From positions 124,001 through 188,000 of the forward strand of contig NZ_CAUQKJ010000004.1 in NCBI RefSeq assembly GCF_963518785.1: a stretch of 64,000 nucleotides of DNA, written 5' to 3'. The notes beneath the pieces are model-generated. The model ran no database searches. It saw only the letters and a program-made list of their open reading frames with translations, and was not told the origin of the DNA. The stretch is from an uncultured Campylobacter sp. (lineage in GTDB: Bacteria; Campylobacterota; Campylobacteria; Campylobacterales; Campylobacteraceae). A program made the translations under genes and the position numbers. Shown one piece after another: positions 24,708 to 32,856 of this stretch (position 1 is its first letter; every line of letters begins with the position of its first letter).

Positions 24708-25052
24708 ATGATTACCTACCTTATCGGGCTTGTTGACGAAGTTCGCCCCGTCAAAAATACAAATCGCCAAACTGGCGAAATTACTCAAACGCTTGAAGTT
24801 ACCGTTACTTACTCCTCTCACGATCTTGAGGGTTATAAAGTTAAAGATACTGAAATTTTACGTTTGCCTATTACCGATCGCGAAAAATGGCAATCTTATA
24901 AGGATAAATTTGTCGGAATTCCGTATCGCTTTATTTCTGCCGGGCAACGTGGGAATTTTCTTATTGTTGCCGATGATATCCAGATAGAAACTTTTGACAA
25001 GTCGCCTTTTGCGGCTTCTGCTGTTCCTGCGGCGGCGGCTTCTAAAAAATAG
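24708..25052 (+). CDS. Putative phage ssDNA-binding protein (gpV-like)
   Basis: First rightward gene of the prophage, 114 residues, with a strong RBS (AAAGGAG). The sequence is beta-rich, with the segments YLIGLVDEVRPVKN, EITQTLEVTVTYSSHDLEGY and GIPYRFISAGQRGNFLIVAD, and ends in an Ala/Pro tail. Filamentous phages encode an OB-like ssDNA-binding protein at this place, needed to coat the circular ssDNA genome. Size, predicted strands and position fit, but I see no decisive motif. Confidence 0.5.
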   Translation: MITYLIGLVDEVRPVKNTNRQTGEITQTLEVTVTYSSHDLEGYKVKDTEILRLPITDREKWQSYKDKFVGIPYRFISAGQRGNFLIVADDIQIETFDKSPFAASAVPAAAASKK

Positions 25053-25095
25053 AACTTTTAAAAGGTTCTGACCTAGGTAAGTCAAAAAACTACTA

Positions 25096-25177
25096 GGGCG
25101 GTTAGGTTTTCACTTCCTTTCCCGCCCGCACTAAAACCTAGAAAATACATAAAAGCTTCGCTTATAAGTTTTTATGT
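25096..25177 (+). ncRNA. Structured leader between gpV-like and coat genes (possible pseudoknot plus hairpin)
   Basis: GGGCGG (25096-25101) is complementary to CCGCCC (25122-25127), and TAGGTTTT (25103-25110) to AAAACCTA (25133-25140). The two stems interleave, as in an H-type pseudoknot. A separate 12-bp hairpin (ACATAAAAGCTT at 25147 with AAGTTTTTATGT ending 25177, one G-T pair) follows, ending before the coat RBS. In filamentous phages this inter-gene region can control the high expression of the coat protein. The function here is inferred. Confidence 0.4.
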
Positions 25178-25213
25178 GTCTTTTAGGCGCAAATTTTAAA
25201 AAAGGAGCTTGTT

Positions 25214-25456
25214 ATGGGATTTGCAAGTAAATTTAAAGGGTTTTTGCAAACTTCAAAAGCTAAGGTTTTAGGTGCCGTTGCTGCGGCTGCTGTCTGCGTG
25301 GATACTGCTTCCGCTGCCGTAACTTTCTCAAAAGATAATGGTTTTACGGGGGATTTCGATCTTACGTATTTTTACTCGGCTATCGGCATTATCGTTACCG
25401 CGATTGCTATCGTTGCCGCTATCGGTTTGGCTTTGCGTCAGTTCCGCAAAATTTAG
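25214..25456 (+). CDS. Major coat protein (gpVIII-like)
   Basis: 80-residue precursor: a basic N-terminus and hydrophobic segment end at a likely signal cleavage after ASA (about residue 34), giving a mature protein of about 46 residues. The mature protein has an acidic N-terminal part (AVTFSKDNGFTGDFDL), a membrane helix (IGIIVTAIAIVAAIGLAL) and a basic end RQFRKI that would face the DNA. This is the standard plan of an inovirus major coat. Strong RBS AAGGAG, and a powerful terminator right after the gene, consistent with very high expression. Confidence 0.85.
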   Translation: MGFASKFKGFLQTSKAKVLGAVAAAAVCVDTASAAVTFSKDNGFTGDFDLTYFYSAIGIIVTAIAIVAAIGLALRQFRKI

Positions 25457-25466
25457 CGTCTTTGCT

Positions 25467-25500
25467 CCTACCTCCCGTGTGTTCGGGAGGTAGGTTTTTT
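25467..25500 (+). terminator. Strong terminator after the coat gene
   Basis: Perfect 11-bp stem (CCTACCTCCCG with CGGGAGGTAGG), 6-base loop, then a T run. It would keep coat mRNA separate from the downstream minor-coat genes, as the central terminator does in Ff phages. Confidence 0.93.
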
Positions 25501-25520
25501 GAATAGAAAAAAGGTGTCGT

Positions 25521-25643
25521 ATGGTTTCGTTCGATTTGTCCGCGTTAGTTCTAGCTTGTCAGACGTTGCTTGGCGTTTTCGTCGTTGCGCTTTTCATTGT
25601 CAAAGCTGCTCTAGTCGGAATAGAAGCTTTGCGGAAAGTATAG
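25521..25643 (+). CDS. Mini membrane protein 1 (minor coat candidate)
   Basis: 40 codons, ATG after AAAAGG. One membrane helix (TLLGVFVVALFIVKAALVGI) and a basic end. Ff phages have tiny membrane coat proteins (gpVII, gpIX) of this size near the coat gene. First of three consecutive tiny genes with nearly touching ends. Confidence 0.6.
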   Translation: MVSFDLSALVLACQTLLGVFVVALFIVKAALVGIEALRKV

Positions 25644-25644
25644 A

Positions 25645-25779
25645 ATGCTTACGATACGATCGGTAGATGTTGGTCTTAGCGACGAAATGCTAAACGTGCT
25701 ATTTGCTGCGACTGCTATTACGCTTGGCTCTTTGATATTGTTGTTTATTGTATTGACGATTAGCAAAATTTCTGGTTGA
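25645..25779 (+). CDS. Mini membrane protein 2 (minor coat candidate)
   Basis: 44 codons, start one base after the previous stop, no RBS of its own, so translation is probably coupled. Hydrophilic start (MLTIRSVDVGLSDEM) and one membrane helix (TLGSLILLFIVLTI). Confidence 0.6.
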   Translation: MLTIRSVDVGLSDEMLNVLFAATAITLGSLILLFIVLTISKISG

Positions 25780-25783
25780 TAGT

Positions 25784-25915
25784 ATGAATTCTGTTTTGAA
25801 TATTACGGGCGTTGCGAGTTTTGATTTATTTTTTAGTATTTTTGTTTATGTGATTATCTCTATCGTGCCCGTAATGCTTGCCGTTTCTGTTTTGATGATT
25901 AAATTTTTTAAATGA
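25784..25915 (+). CDS. Mini membrane protein 3 (minor coat candidate)
   Basis: 43 codons, start four bases after the previous stop. Almost entirely hydrophobic (FDLFFSIFVYVIISIVPVML) with a basic end. Same reasoning as for the two preceding small genes. Confidence 0.58.
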   Translation: MNSVLNITGVASFDLFFSIFVYVIISIVPVMLAVSVLMIKFFK

Positions 25916-25936
25916 TGTCTGAAGTTTCTTTTTTAG

Positions 25937-26011
25937 CTTGATGCGCGCTTTTCATTTCGTCTTACGAAATGAAATTTAGCGCACGTATCAAGCCCACGCC
26001 TCCAAGGCGTG
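25937..26011 (+). other. Tandem hairpins before the gpIII-like gene (packaging/origin candidate)
   Basis: First hairpin 25937-25992: outer CTTGAT with ATCAAG, middle GCGCT with AGCGC, and inner TTTCATTTCGT with ACGAAATGAAA around a 3-base loop, 22 pairs in all. Second hairpin 25995-26011: CACGCCT with AGGCGTG, 3-base loop. The region is GC-rich in an AT-rich phage and untranslated. Filamentous phages have such hairpin groups as the packaging signal and replication origin. Confidence 0.55.
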
Positions 26012-26156
26012 TGTCGCGAAGCGTGCTTGTTTGCCTCGCGTTCGCTCTTATTGTGGCGCGCATACAGCAGTCGCAGTAATAGCCCGATGTTTGTCTATGC
26101 TTTTGAAGTTTTGCTACTTCGTAAAGTCGTTTATCTTGCAGTTTAAAGGAAGTGAA

Positions 26157-27896
26157 ATGTTTAAATTTAAAGCATTATTATTCTTGTTACTCCCTTTTTG
26201 TTTTTTGCTTGCTGATGAGAATTTGGATTGTAAAGATTATATTAATTGCCTTAAGCCTTTTTTAGATGTGAAAGAATTTCAGCGTATTAATTTTGAGCGT
26301 TCAGATAAAATAGTCGAATTTGATGGTAAATATTTGAATTCAAATGATGATTATTCTTATTTTAGCCTTGATAATGGCAAGATTGTTAAGTTTATGAATG
26401 AAAGACGTCGGATTGTTTCTACTTCCGGTGATTTTCCTGTTCCTACTACTAGTTTTGTTATTTCTGGCTCAGCTTTTTATATTTACGAGTATTCTTTACC
26501 TGATGTTTATCACTTCTATTTTGGTGTCGAAGGTGCTACTTTAGATAAAAATTTTGCTTATGGCAAAGGTAGAGTTTCAGTTACTCATAGTGCTGTTTTC
26601 TCTTTTTATACTTCGGTTTCCGATACTTTTTCTTGCCCTGATGGTAGCAACTTCAATACTTCTATCGAGCAGTGTCAGGTTTGTTTTCAAGGCGAAGTTT
26701 GGGATAAATCACAAAACAAGTGCATAACCGGTTGCCCTGCGGGTAAAATTTATGATCCTGATCGCAAAACTTGCGATGAAATTATTTGTGCTGCTCCCGA
26801 GGTTTTGGACAAGCTAACTAATACCTGCAAGCCTTGCTCTGAAAATACTCAATATGATTCTGAAACAAAATCTTGCGTATGCAAAAGTGGCACTTTCAAT
26901 TTTGAAAATCGATGTGTTTCTACTTGCGCTGATTTTGAGATATTGCAACAGCGCTTTAATTGCGTTTGCTCCCACGGCGAGGGCGATAAAAAAATTAAGG
27001 TTACTCAATCTAGCGGTAAAATTTCGGGTAAATTTGAGGGATTTTATGACAAAGGTGACACTATTGTCGGCATAAATCAAGCACCTGATACTATTGTTGC
27101 AAATTATTCTTGTGTCGCAAAATGCACCGTCGGTATTATTCGAGTTAATAAAAGCGCTGCTGGCGATGCTATGTGCTCTGGCTTAAATCTTGATGATTTC
27201 ACTCAGATTGATTTGGACGCCCTGGATAAAAGTATGTCAAATCCTGATAGTGCTAAGACTGATAAAGAAAAAGAGGAAGATAAAAATAAGGACAAGGATA
27301 AAGATAAAGGCGGCGGTTCTGGTAAAGGTGATGGTAAGGGTAATGGTTCTACTACCGGTGATGATAATTCAAAGGGTTCTAGCGGCAATATCACTATAGG
27401 GGATAATAACAAAACTAAAAACCCTGATAAGCCGGGCTCTAATCATTCTAAAGATGATCCCAATAATAATGGTAAGGGTAAGGACGATGGTAGTAAAGGC
27501 GATAAGGGTCATAGTGGTAGCGGTAATAACAATGATGGTGTAGGTAAAGGTGATTTTCAAGCTGGCATAGGCGATGGCGACAATGAGGACTATTTTGGTT
27601 CTTTAGAGGGTGAATTTAAAGCTTTTGACGGTCTTATCGGCGATCTTAAAGGTTTTAAAGATATGTTTGAAGGTGGCAAGTCTATTCCTAAGCTTAATAG
27701 TCCTTCTGTTCCTAAAACTTGCCCTGTTACTCGTAAATTTAGTGGCACAAATATCGAAGCGAAAGATGTTACTTGGGATTTATGTGCTGTCTTAGCCCCT
27801 ATGCGTGATCCTTTGTATTTTATGTTTTATTTGGCTTTCCTTGTGGGTTTTATGTGGTCTGCCTATAGAATTTTACTTTATGCCTTTAGGAGTTAG
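26157..27896 (+). CDS. Adsorption minor coat protein (gpIII-like)
   Basis: Start ATG 26157 after AAAGGAAG, which gives a clean signal peptide (MFKFKALLFLLLPFCFLLA); the in-frame upstream extension is hairpin DNA. The 579-residue protein has an N-terminal domain, a Cys-rich middle (about 150-330) with EGF-like spacing (CPAGKIYDPDRKTC and similar repeats), a long Gly/Asp/Lys/Asn linker (about 375-475) and a C-terminal membrane helix (YFMFYLAFLVGFMWSAYRIL). This domain plan, secreted head domains on a flexible Gly-rich linker with a tail anchor, is that of gpIII/OrfU, which binds the host pilus and TolA. Confidence 0.82.
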   Translation: MFKFKALLFLLLPFCFLLADENLDCKDYINCLKPFLDVKEFQRINFERSDKIVEFDGKYLNSNDDYSYFSLDNGKIVKFMNERRRIVSTSGDFPVPTTSFVISGSAFYIYEYSLPDVYHFYFGVEGATLDKNFAYGKGRVSVTHSAVFSFYTSVSDTFSCPDGSNFNTSIEQCQVCFQGEVWDKSQNKCITGCPAGKIYDPDRKTCDEIICAAPEVLDKLTNTCKPCSENTQYDSETKSCVCKSGTFNFENRCVSTCADFEILQQRFNCVCSHGEGDKKIKVTQSSGKISGKFEGFYDKGDTIVGINQAPDTIVANYSCVAKCTVGIIRVNKSAAGDAMCSGLNLDDFTQIDLDALDKSMSNPDSAKTDKEKEEDKNKDKDKDKGGGSGKGDGKGNGSTTGDDNSKGSSGNITIGDNNKTKNPDKPGSNHSKDDPNNNGKGKDDGSKGDKGHSGSGNNNDGVGKGDFQAGIGDGDNEDYFGSLEGEFKAFDGLIGDLKGFKDMFEGGKSIPKLNSPSVPKTCPVTRKFSGTNIEAKDVTWDLCAVLAPMRDPLYFMFYLAFLVGFMWSAYRILLYAFRS

Positions 27897-27898
27897 AT

Positions 27899-28360
27899 AT
27901 GCCCGCTATTCTTGGTTGGTTATTTTCAGGTTTGGTAGATGTTTTTTTGTATTTTTTTAATCTTTTTTCTAAAAATTGGACTATACCTATTGTTCGAGCT
28001 TATCAGGTTGCTTTTTTTCTTGCTTTTCTTGCTTTTTTAGGCGCTCTTTCCAAATTTATTTATAGTGTATATTCTTTTCTATCTAGCGGTATAAATACTT
28101 TGAATAACGCTATTATTAATCCAAATGGTGAGCTTTTAAACGTAGCCTTTGCCGTTTTAAAAACTATTGGTTTCTTTGAAGCTCTTGCTTCAACTTTTAA
28201 TGTTTTTGCACCTTTATTATTCGGCGTTTTTTTGATTTATACTCTTAAAGCGCTTTATAAAATTGCTTGGGTTAAGTATGACAGTGTTTATAAGACAGCT
28301 ACTTTATATAGTGCTAACTCTGCTTCAAAAAATGGCAAGAGGTTTTTTAAGAAAAGATGA
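27899..28360 (+). CDS. Minor coat/assembly membrane protein (gpVI-like)
   Basis: 153 residues with three or four membrane helices (including AFFLAFLAFLGALSKFIYS and APLLFGVFLIYTL) and a basic tail ending NGKRFFKKR. It starts two bases after gpIII and overlaps the Zot gene by four bases. In inoviruses the gene between gpIII and gpI/Zot is gpVI, which sits with gpIII at one end of the virion. Confidence 0.7.
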   Translation: MPAILGWLFSGLVDVFLYFFNLFSKNWTIPIVRAYQVAFFLAFLAFLGALSKFIYSVYSFLSSGINTLNNAIINPNGELLNVAFAVLKTIGFFEALASTFNVFAPLLFGVFLIYTLKALYKIAWVKYDSVYKTATLYSANSASKNGKRFFKKR

Positions 28361-29442
28361 GCTTAACATATATTGTCGGTAATCCTGGTTCTGGTAAAAC
28401 CTATTTGGCTGTTAATAAGCTATATGAATGTTTTATCAGTGATACTAAAACTAATAAGAAAAATTATCGGTTTGCTTATACAAATATTAATGAATTTGAT
28501 TTTTCTAAGTCAGATAAAATTAAGAAACTTGATATCGATGAATTTAAATCTAATCTTTCCGTTCTTTATTCTTATTATAAGTCTAAAGTAACCGATAGTG
28601 AGCTTATAAAATATGCAAAGGAGCTAAATTTATGTAATGTTTTAATCGTTATCGATGAATGTCATTCAACTATTTTTAGTCAGAAAGGCGATAAGGTCTT
28701 GATTTGGTGGCTTACTTACCATCGTCATCTTTATCAAGATATTTATCTTATTACTCAAAATTTAAGCCTCGTCGATAGTACTTATAAAAAGATTGCTGAA
28801 TTTTTTTATAAGGCAGTTGACGGCTCTAAACGTCTTTTTTCTAGTCGTTTACGGTATGTATTGTTTAACAGCCCTACAATGTATCAAAAGCGTGATATAG
28901 TCGTGGGTGGCGGTATAAGTCTTAAATTTAACCCTGAAATTTATAAACTTTACCATAGTGGTGATGAAACGAAACATAAAAGTCTTATTAAGTATTATTT
29001 TTTAGTGTCTTTTTTTCTTATTTTTTTAATTGTTGTATTATTTTTATTTTTCAAAGATTATTTTAATACTAGCGATAAAAGCGCTCGTAAAGTTAGTTCG
29101 ATTTCTACTTCCCCTGTTGTTGTTAATCAAATTTATACAAATACTGCGGTTTCGGTTGATAAAAATGTTTCTATGGCTCAAATTCAGTATTCATATTTTG
29201 TAAGGTGCATATACACTGATTGCGTGATAGATGGTTATGCTCCTTTCACTTATAAATACTTTTCGCTTATGATCTCTCAAGTTGAGCCTATTTATATCGA
29301 ATACAAAAGCGATACTAAAGGCTTTTTAGAAATTTATGCTTATTTTGATAAGCCTATTTTTGAAAATTTAAAAAAGGAAGTGAAAAATGAAAAGGATTCT
29401 TTTAGCACTAGTTCTGTCGTTAAATCTGCTTTTAGCAAGTGA
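28357..29442 (+). CDS. Zot/gpI-family morphogenesis ATPase
   Basis: Inner-membrane motor that drives extrusion of the phage. The 361-residue protein has the Walker A GNPGSGKTY (residues 8-16), a Walker B VLIVIDECH (95-103), the Zot motif WWLTYHRHLYQDIYLITQN, one membrane helix at about 213-232 and a periplasmic C-terminal tail. It is the best marker gene of the element. In Campylobacter, Zot homologs have been proposed as virulence factors, but in this setting the assembly role is the primary one. The last 56 bases overlap the secretin gene. Confidence 0.93.
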   Translation: MSLTYIVGNPGSGKTYLAVNKLYECFISDTKTNKKNYRFAYTNINEFDFSKSDKIKKLDIDEFKSNLSVLYSYYKSKVTDSELIKYAKELNLCNVLIVIDECHSTIFSQKGDKVLIWWLTYHRHLYQDIYLITQNLSLVDSTYKKIAEFFYKAVDGSKRLFSSRLRYVLFNSPTMYQKRDIVVGGGISLKFNPEIYKLYHSGDETKHKSLIKYYFLVSFFLIFLIVVLFLFFKDYFNTSDKSARKVSSISTSPVVVNQIYTNTAVSVDKNVSMAQIQYSYFVRCIYTDCVIDGYAPFTYKYFSLMISQVEPIYIEYKSDTKGFLEIYAYFDKPIFENLKKEVKNEKDSFSTSSVVKSAFSK

Positions 29443-30565
29443 GGTCAAGTTAAATTTATTAGAATTTGCTAATCTCGCTAGCGTAAATTCAAATACAGAT
29501 ATTCTTATATCTGACGATATTAACCCTAATGATTTCTATTTTTACACCAATAAACAAACTAAAATTTCTATATCTCTTTTTCGTAAAGCGATAGAAGTTA
29601 AAGGTTTAAGACTCGTGCGAAATAGTGATTTTTACTACGTAGAAAATAAAGCTCTTGATAATAATGGCACTTTAACTCCTAAGGCTAAGCTTCGCTATTT
29701 GGAGCTTAAGAATAATACCTTTGATGATGTGTCTAAGATTATTAAATCGACTACCGATTCAAACGATTTTAACTCTACTTCGTCCAAGGTCGAATATATA
29801 AAATCTACTAATTCTGTTGTTTTTAAGGCTAATGACGACGATTACAACGATATTATCGACTTCGCGCAGCGCTCGGATAAGAGATTAGAGCAAGTAAATT
29901 TTAAACTCACTATTTTGGAAACTAATCTCAATAATGCCGAAAATATAGGCACAAATCTAAATTCTCTTGCCGATGTTGTAACCCGCGCCGACTTTAATTA
30001 CTTTGTAAATTTGATAACTATGCCTTACACTGCCGAAACTAACGTTGTCAGAGATAAGAAAAAAGGATTTTATGGAGTTTTGAATTTACTTGTTAAAAAT
30101 GATGTTACTTCCGTTAAACAATCACCTTATTTAGTTGCCAAAAATGGCACTCCCGTTTATTTCTCATCTGTTAAGAATATTCCTTATCTTAAAAATACTT
30201 CTACCTATTCTAATGCTTCTACTACTACGCAAAACACTTATGATTATCGCGATGTAGGCTTAAAAGTTTCTATTACTCCAACTATATTGAAAGACCATAT
30301 TGATTTTGATTTAGATCTTGTCGTTGAGGATATTTTAGATGAAACAACTTTGACGCCTCAAACGTCAAAGAAAGAGTTAAAATCTAATTACTCAATCAAC
30401 AAGGGCGAAATTTTAGTATTAAGTGGGATCAATAAAGAAACGGCTTACGAGTATCGCAATGGCGTTCCGCTTTTAAAAGATATTCCGATTATTCAGTATT
30501 TGTTTTCAATCAAACAAAAGGTTATCCAGAAGTCCGTTATTACGCTTACAATCGAAGCGTTTTAA
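29387..30565 (+). CDS. Phage secretin (gpIV-like)
   Basis: Outer-membrane channel through which the phage exits. Signal peptide (MKRILLALVLSLNLLLAS), N0-type domain (EVKLNLLEFANLASVNSNTD; the following KQTKISISLFRKAIEVKGL), N1-like domain, then the secretin beta domain with YDYRDVGLKVSITPTILKDH, DFDLDLVVEDIL and the closing VLSGINKETAYEYRNGVPLL and KDIPIIQYLF motifs. Length 392, typical of gpIV. Starts within the Zot gene at an ATG with a good RBS (AAAAGGAAG). Having its own secretin, the phage need not borrow a host type II channel as CTX does. Confidence 0.92.
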   Translation: MKRILLALVLSLNLLLASEVKLNLLEFANLASVNSNTDILISDDINPNDFYFYTNKQTKISISLFRKAIEVKGLRLVRNSDFYYVENKALDNNGTLTPKAKLRYLELKNNTFDDVSKIIKSTTDSNDFNSTSSKVEYIKSTNSVVFKANDDDYNDIIDFAQRSDKRLEQVNFKLTILETNLNNAENIGTNLNSLADVVTRADFNYFVNLITMPYTAETNVVRDKKKGFYGVLNLLVKNDVTSVKQSPYLVAKNGTPVYFSSVKNIPYLKNTSTYSNASTTTQNTYDYRDVGLKVSITPTILKDHIDFDLDLVVEDILDETTLTPQTSKKELKSNYSINKGEILVLSGINKETAYEYRNGVPLLKDIPIIQYLFSIKQKVIQKSVITLTIEAF

Positions 30566-30566
30566 T

Positions 30567-30618
30567 GAGGCGGGTGCACGCCTAGCGAGGCGCTCCGCGC
30601 CGAGCGAGGGCGTGCCTC
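30567..30618 (+). other. GC-rich cruciform upstream of the replication gene
   Basis: Right after the secretin stop: GAGGC with GCCTC, CACGCC with GGCGTG, and inside GGCGC-TCC-GCGCC. Together they make a nearly complete 52-base palindrome. It is followed by TATAAT (30628-30633). No T run, so it is a better candidate for the replication origin/nick site region than for a terminator. Confidence 0.6.
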
Positions 30619-30670
30619 TTGACTAAATATAATAGATATGTGTAGCTTTCATATTTTAGGGATTTTGATA

Positions 30671-31903
30671 ATGTATGGTATAACTAAAGAAGATAAAATT
30701 TTTCTTTCGGAGCGTTTAAAACTCCAGCAGAAATTTCTCGATGAGAATTTTGTTTCGTTTGATGATGTTGCCTTGCCGTTGTCGTCGTTCTATTTTAGCT
30801 CTTGGCATAATCCTGCACGTTATATTGCGGAGCTTAATACTCGCGTTTCGTCTATGGAACAATATGCTTCTGATCGTAATTTAGAGCCTATATTTTGCGT
30901 TTTTACGCTTCCTAGTGCCTATCATTGTAAAAGGTTTATAAAGCTTAAAAACGGCGGATATAGGCTTGTGCGTAATGAAAATTTTATCGATGATGAGGAG
31001 CATAGTGTTTGTGCGGGGGCTCATCGGCTTCAGTTGCTTATTCGTAGTATTATGAATTCTGTTGTTATGCGTGAAATTTCTACCGATGATAGGTGTTATA
31101 TCACTACGAAAGAGCCTCATAAAGACGGCACTTGTCATTTAAATTTATTGCTTTTTGTTCCTGGTAGCTTTAAAGAACGCGTAATACACGCCATAAAAAG
31201 GCGTTTTATCTCTGATGAAAATAGGATTGAGACGGATATTCGCAACGCTACAGGCTATATTATGAAATATATTTTTAAAACCTTAGATGATCTGCGCGAT
31301 AATCCTTCTATTGAAAATTTAAGCGATATTTCGTTTTGGTATTTGAAGCATCGTATTCGTCGTGTTACTATGTCAAAGACTTTTATTAGTCTTGAAATTT
31401 ATCGTAAGGTTGGTGGCAAATTTAGCCTTATTGAGCTTACTAAAAATTATAGTTTGGGCTTGCTTACAGTGCTTTGCGACACCGATAGTAAAAAGCCTGT
31501 TTTAATCTATGATAACGATTTTGGGGATTTATGGGTTAAGAAAAAGACACGAACTTTTAATCCTTGCGGTAAAATCCAATCTCACGAGTTAAAATCTATT
31601 CAAAGTTTCTATAACAGCGGTATTAAGCCAGTTTATTACAATCCATATAAGATATTTCGCACCGCCTGGAAAGATATGAGCGACGAGCGCCTAAAATTAT
31701 ACTGGCGCGACAACCAAAAAGAGATGACCGATGATATTTTAAGCGTTCAAGATTACGCTATGCTTGAGAATGAGATGATTGATCGCGGATTTCTACAACG
31801 CTATAAAAATCATATCAGATATTTTACCGAGCATGCTTTAGAGGATATTAGGGAACTAGAATTTAAGTATTCCAATAACGGCGTTATGCCGTATCCGTTT
31901 TAA
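30671..31903 (+). CDS. Rolling-circle replication initiator (gpII-like)
   Basis: Start ATG 30671 (AGGGA upstream); an earlier ATG lies within the promoter. The 410-residue protein has the layout of phage replication endonucleases: ITTKEPHKDGTCHLNLLLFV, in which HLN at about 156-158 resembles the metal-binding HUH motif with the last His replaced by Asn, and then GYIMKYIFK (Y196, K199, Y200, K203), which fits the catalytic Tyr-Lys motif. It would nick the origin and start plus-strand synthesis. Next to a strong palindrome and upstream of integrase, as expected. Confidence 0.78.
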   Translation: MYGITKEDKIFLSERLKLQQKFLDENFVSFDDVALPLSSFYFSSWHNPARYIAELNTRVSSMEQYASDRNLEPIFCVFTLPSAYHCKRFIKLKNGGYRLVRNENFIDDEEHSVCAGAHRLQLLIRSIMNSVVMREISTDDRCYITTKEPHKDGTCHLNLLLFVPGSFKERVIHAIKRRFISDENRIETDIRNATGYIMKYIFKTLDDLRDNPSIENLSDISFWYLKHRIRRVTMSKTFISLEIYRKVGGKFSLIELTKNYSLGLLTVLCDTDSKKPVLIYDNDFGDLWVKKKTRTFNPCGKIQSHELKSIQSFYNSGIKPVYYNPYKIFRTAWKDMSDERLKLYWRDNQKEMTDDILSVQDYAMLENEMIDRGFLQRYKNHIRYFTEHALEDIRELEFKYSNNGVMPYPF

Positions 31904-31911
31904 AAGAGTAA

Positions 31912-32799
31912 GTGATTAAATTTAAATATTTTGCTGATCTATTTTTGCAAATAGGCTCTAATAGCTGGAAACCCTCTACTATCTTTAAGTATGAAAGTAT
32001 CGTTGTTAAAAGGCTAAATTTTTTATACGATAGAGAGATTGAGAGTATTAAGGCTAGCGAGCTTAAGCTATGGTTTTCTCAGATAAATAAGGAAGTGAGC
32101 GCCAAAACTCTAAGGGATTATAAAAGCTGTTTAAATCAAATTTTTCAGCTTGCTAAGTATGATGAGTTTATTAGAAATAATCCGATTGATTATATACGGA
32201 ATTTTAACCTTGTCAAGCCTAAAATTCAGCCTTTTACCGATACTGAAGTTAATCGTATTTTAGGAGCTTCAAAGGCTTACAGCTTAAAGTTCCAAATTTT
32301 TTTGAAAATTGGCTTTTACACTGGTATTCGCACGGGTGAGATTTTAGCTCTTAAAAAGGAAAATATCGATTTTAACAAAAGACTTATATATGTTAAGCTT
32401 TCCAGGTCTAAATTTGGCGAGAATAGCCCTAAAACTGCAGGTAGTATAAGGCAAGTGCCTATAGTCGATGCTTTATATTACGATCTTGAGAAATATGTTT
32501 TATTTCACGCTCTCCATTCTTATCTATTCGTAAATCAATACTGCGAGCCTTATAATACCGATTTTTCATTCACTCGCTATTATTGGAAACCCTTGCTTAA
32601 GTCTTTGTGTATTCCTTATCGTAAGCTATACGTTATGCGTCATACATATGCAACTAATGTTTTAAAAAATACAGATATCAGCCCTTATGAGCTTTCAAGG
32701 CTTTTGGGTCATAGTAGCACGGAAATGGTTTTTAATCGTTACGTTAAATTTATTGAAAATCAGAAAGATGAGTTTAAAAGGGATGTTAAAATTTACTGA
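31912..32799 (+). CDS. Prophage tyrosine integrase
   Basis: 295 residues, GTG start after AAAGAG. SAM-like core-binding N-terminus and catalytic domain with R140 (YTGIRTGE), R243 in YVMRHTYATNV, H267 (LLGHSS) and nucleophile Y277 (FNRYVKF). The usual HxxR is YxxR here (Y240). It lies 58 bases from the tRNA 3' end, the normal place for an integrase acting on its att site. It is much shorter and of a different group than the broken P4-type integrase at 22 kb. Confidence 0.9.
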   Translation: MIKFKYFADLFLQIGSNSWKPSTIFKYESIVVKRLNFLYDREIESIKASELKLWFSQINKEVSAKTLRDYKSCLNQIFQLAKYDEFIRNNPIDYIRNFNLVKPKIQPFTDTEVNRILGASKAYSLKFQIFLKIGFYTGIRTGEILALKKENIDFNKRLIYVKLSRSKFGENSPKTAGSIRQVPIVDALYYDLEKYVLFHALHSYLFVNQYCEPYNTDFSFTRYYWKPLLKSLCIPYRKLYVMRHTYATNVLKNTDISPYELSRLLGHSSTEMVFNRYVKFIENQKDEFKRDVKIY

Positions 32800-32856
32800 T
32801 GATTTCTTATTCCCGGACTCTTAGATTAAAAGAGACTTAAAGCAGACAAAATTTCG

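Noticed and set aside
25467..25500. Coat-gene hairpin as a dif-like recombination site
   Set aside because: Perfect GC-rich stem followed by T run fits a terminator; integration is at the tRNA by the phage integrase.
26031..26156. Upstream in-frame extension of the gpIII-like gene
   Set aside because: It would run through the hairpin region and hide the clear signal peptide; the ATG at 26157 has the RBS.
28357..29442. Zot as a stand-alone toxin gene
   Set aside because: The gene lies in a full inovirus with Walker motifs and a membrane helix, so assembly ATPase is the primary role.
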